15,689 nucleotides of DNA from Nitrospirota bacterium (GTDB lineage Bacteria > Nitrospirota > Thermodesulfovibrionia > Thermodesulfovibrionales > JdFR-88). Under the pieces are notes generated by a model. The model was not told the origin of the DNA. It searched no databases and was given only the letters and a program-made list of their open reading frames with translations. The stretch lies in the NCBI GenBank assembly GCA_021789735.1, contig JAJYJB010000062.1:1-15689 (forward strand), given 5' to 3'. Each line of letters starts with the position of its first letter. Position 1 is the first letter of the stretch. Positions 15,006-15,689 of the stretch are shown here, piece by piece. The position numbers and the translations under genes were made by a program.

Positions 15006-15562
15006 AAAGGAGCAGGAAGACCCATATGGCGGGCGAACACAATTTAGACAGTCAGCACGAAGAAGCAGGCCAGGAGACGGAAAACCTTGTGGAGGAGAGA
15101 CCGCCCCAGGAGGTCATCCAGGAGCTCGAAAAGGAGCTGGAGGAAGAAAAGTCCAGATATCTGAGGCTCTACGCCGAGTTCGAGAACTACAAGAAGCTGG
15201 TCTCCAGGGAAAAAGAGGAGATGATCAGGCGCGCCGGAGAAGACCTTATCAAAGAGCTCCTGCCGACGTTTGACAACCTTGAGACCGCTTTGAAGCACGC
15301 CACGGGCGGGCCCACCGGGCTTTCCCAGGGCGTTGAGATGACCTTCAGGGAGCTTAAAAGGGTGCTGGAGAAGTGGGGGCTTAAGCCCATCGACGCTCTT
15401 GGCAGGCCCTTTGACCCTCAGGTCCACCATGCCATATCTCAAGCGGAGCGTGACGATGTGGAGGACAACACCGTGGTGGAGGAGTTGAGGACCGGCTACG
15501 TGCACAACGGCAAGGTCCTCAGGGCGTCTCTTGTCGTCGTGTCCAAAAAGAAGGAAAAGTAA
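15002..15562 (+). CDS. grpE: DnaK nucleotide exchange factor GrpE
   Basis: 186 residues. An acidic disordered N-terminus (1-35) leads to a long coiled coil (about 36-75, QELEKELEEEKSRYLRLYAE), then the conserved ENYKKLVSREKEE and LLPTFDNLETAL helix region. The C-terminal beta domain has GRPFDPQVHHAISQ (about 133-146) and VVEELRTGYVHNGKVLRASLV (158-178), the GrpE signature. GrpE releases ADP from DnaK and acts as a thermosensor. The ATG at 15002 overlaps the hrcA TGA by four bases, with GGAGG ten bases upstream, so it is translationally coupled. A second in-frame ATG at 15026 would remove eight non-conserved residues and cannot be excluded. Confidence 0.97.
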   Translation: MKRSRKTHMAGEHNLDSQHEEAGQETENLVEERPPQEVIQELEKELEEEKSRYLRLYAEFENYKKLVSREKEEMIRRAGEDLIKELLPTFDNLETALKHATGGPTGLSQGVEMTFRELKRVLEKWGLKPIDALGRPFDPQVHHAISQAERDDVEDNTVVEELRTGYVHNGKVLRASLVVVSKKKEK

Positions 15563-15660
15563 TTTTTTATTTTTTTGTTGCCTGCTTTAGATATTTATTT
15601 TTTTAGATTTTTGAATTAAAACTTTTAAAAAATCAAAAGTATGAAGGAGGACTTAATAGA
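15563..15660 (+). other. A/T-rich grpE-dnaK spacer
   Basis: This 98-base gap is markedly A/T-rich with several T6-T7 and A6 runs, in contrast to the GC-rich genes around it. A short inverted repeat ACTTTT (15621-15626) / AAAAGT (15635-15640) sits just before the dnaK Shine-Dalgarno. No CIRCE and no convincing second promoter are seen. It may act as an unstructured high-efficiency leader for dnaK. Confidence 0.5.
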
Positions 15661-15689
15661 ATGGGCAAGGCCATAGGCATAGACCTGGG
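15661..15689 (+). CDS. dnaK: Chaperone DnaK (Hsp70), first codons only
   Basis: The visible 29 bases encode MGKAIGIDLG, the start of the Hsp70 ATPase phosphate-1 loop (GIDLGTT). It follows hrcA-grpE on the same strand with AAGGAGG (15644-15650) ten bases before the ATG. Only about ten of an expected 630-640 residues lie in the window. The name rests on the N-terminus plus the operon order, which together are strongly diagnostic. Confidence 0.93.

Noticed and set aside
1..15689. New defence, CRISPR, prophage or toxin-antitoxin system; tRNA or rRNA genes
   Set aside because: Every long coding region belongs to a known core family; there are no short regularly spaced repeats, no integrase or phage genes, and no tRNA-like cloverleaf was noticed by eye.

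Overview
The window is a GC-rich bacterial chromosomal segment made mostly of housekeeping and motility genes. Gene order pilB-pilT-pilC-pilS-pilR, heavy use of AUA (Ile) and AGG (Arg) codons, and several TTG/GTG starts fit an uncultured Nitrospirota or Desulfobacterota (former Deltaproteobacteria) lineage. That placement is inference from gene content and order; no rRNA or other marker is present to settle it.

Layout. Positions 1-9634 are on the minus strand. Read in the direction of transcription, purB and purS come first (9634 to 7779). They are followed by a type IV pilus motor and regulation cluster: pilB, pilT, pilC, pilS, pilR, and a partial metal-dependent cyclase/formamidase-family gene that runs off the left edge (7641 to 1). 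From 9809 onward everything is on the plus strand: typA (BipA GTPase), an ornithine-decarboxylase-type gene with speE (polyamine synthesis), then hrcA-grpE and the first codons of dnaK (heat-shock operon).

How the genes work together. PilB and PilT are the extension and retraction ATPases and PilC the inner-membrane platform of the type IV pilus. PilS/PilR is the two-component pair that normally drives sigma-54-dependent pilin transcription, but no pilin gene is in the window. The decarboxylase supplies putrescine to SpeE; the SpeD needed for decarboxylated SAM is not here. HrcA represses its own operon through a perfect CIRCE element directly upstream.

Most unusual features. (1) A roughly 230-bp hairpin-rich segment with 17-bp terminal inverted repeats sits between purB and purS and looks like a MITE-type insertion at a TA dinucleotide. 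Removing it in silico restores a tight purB-purS junction (TAA stop, then Shine-Dalgarno, then TTG start). (2) An extra perfect 18-bp palindrome overlaps both the -10 region and the left arm of CIRCE at hrcA. (3) A cyclase-family hydrolase gene is coupled to pilR by an ATGA overlap. I see no defence system, CRISPR array, prophage or other new multi-gene system. No gene-free stretch exceeds 300 bases; the longest is the 245-base purB-purS gap occupied by the insertion.
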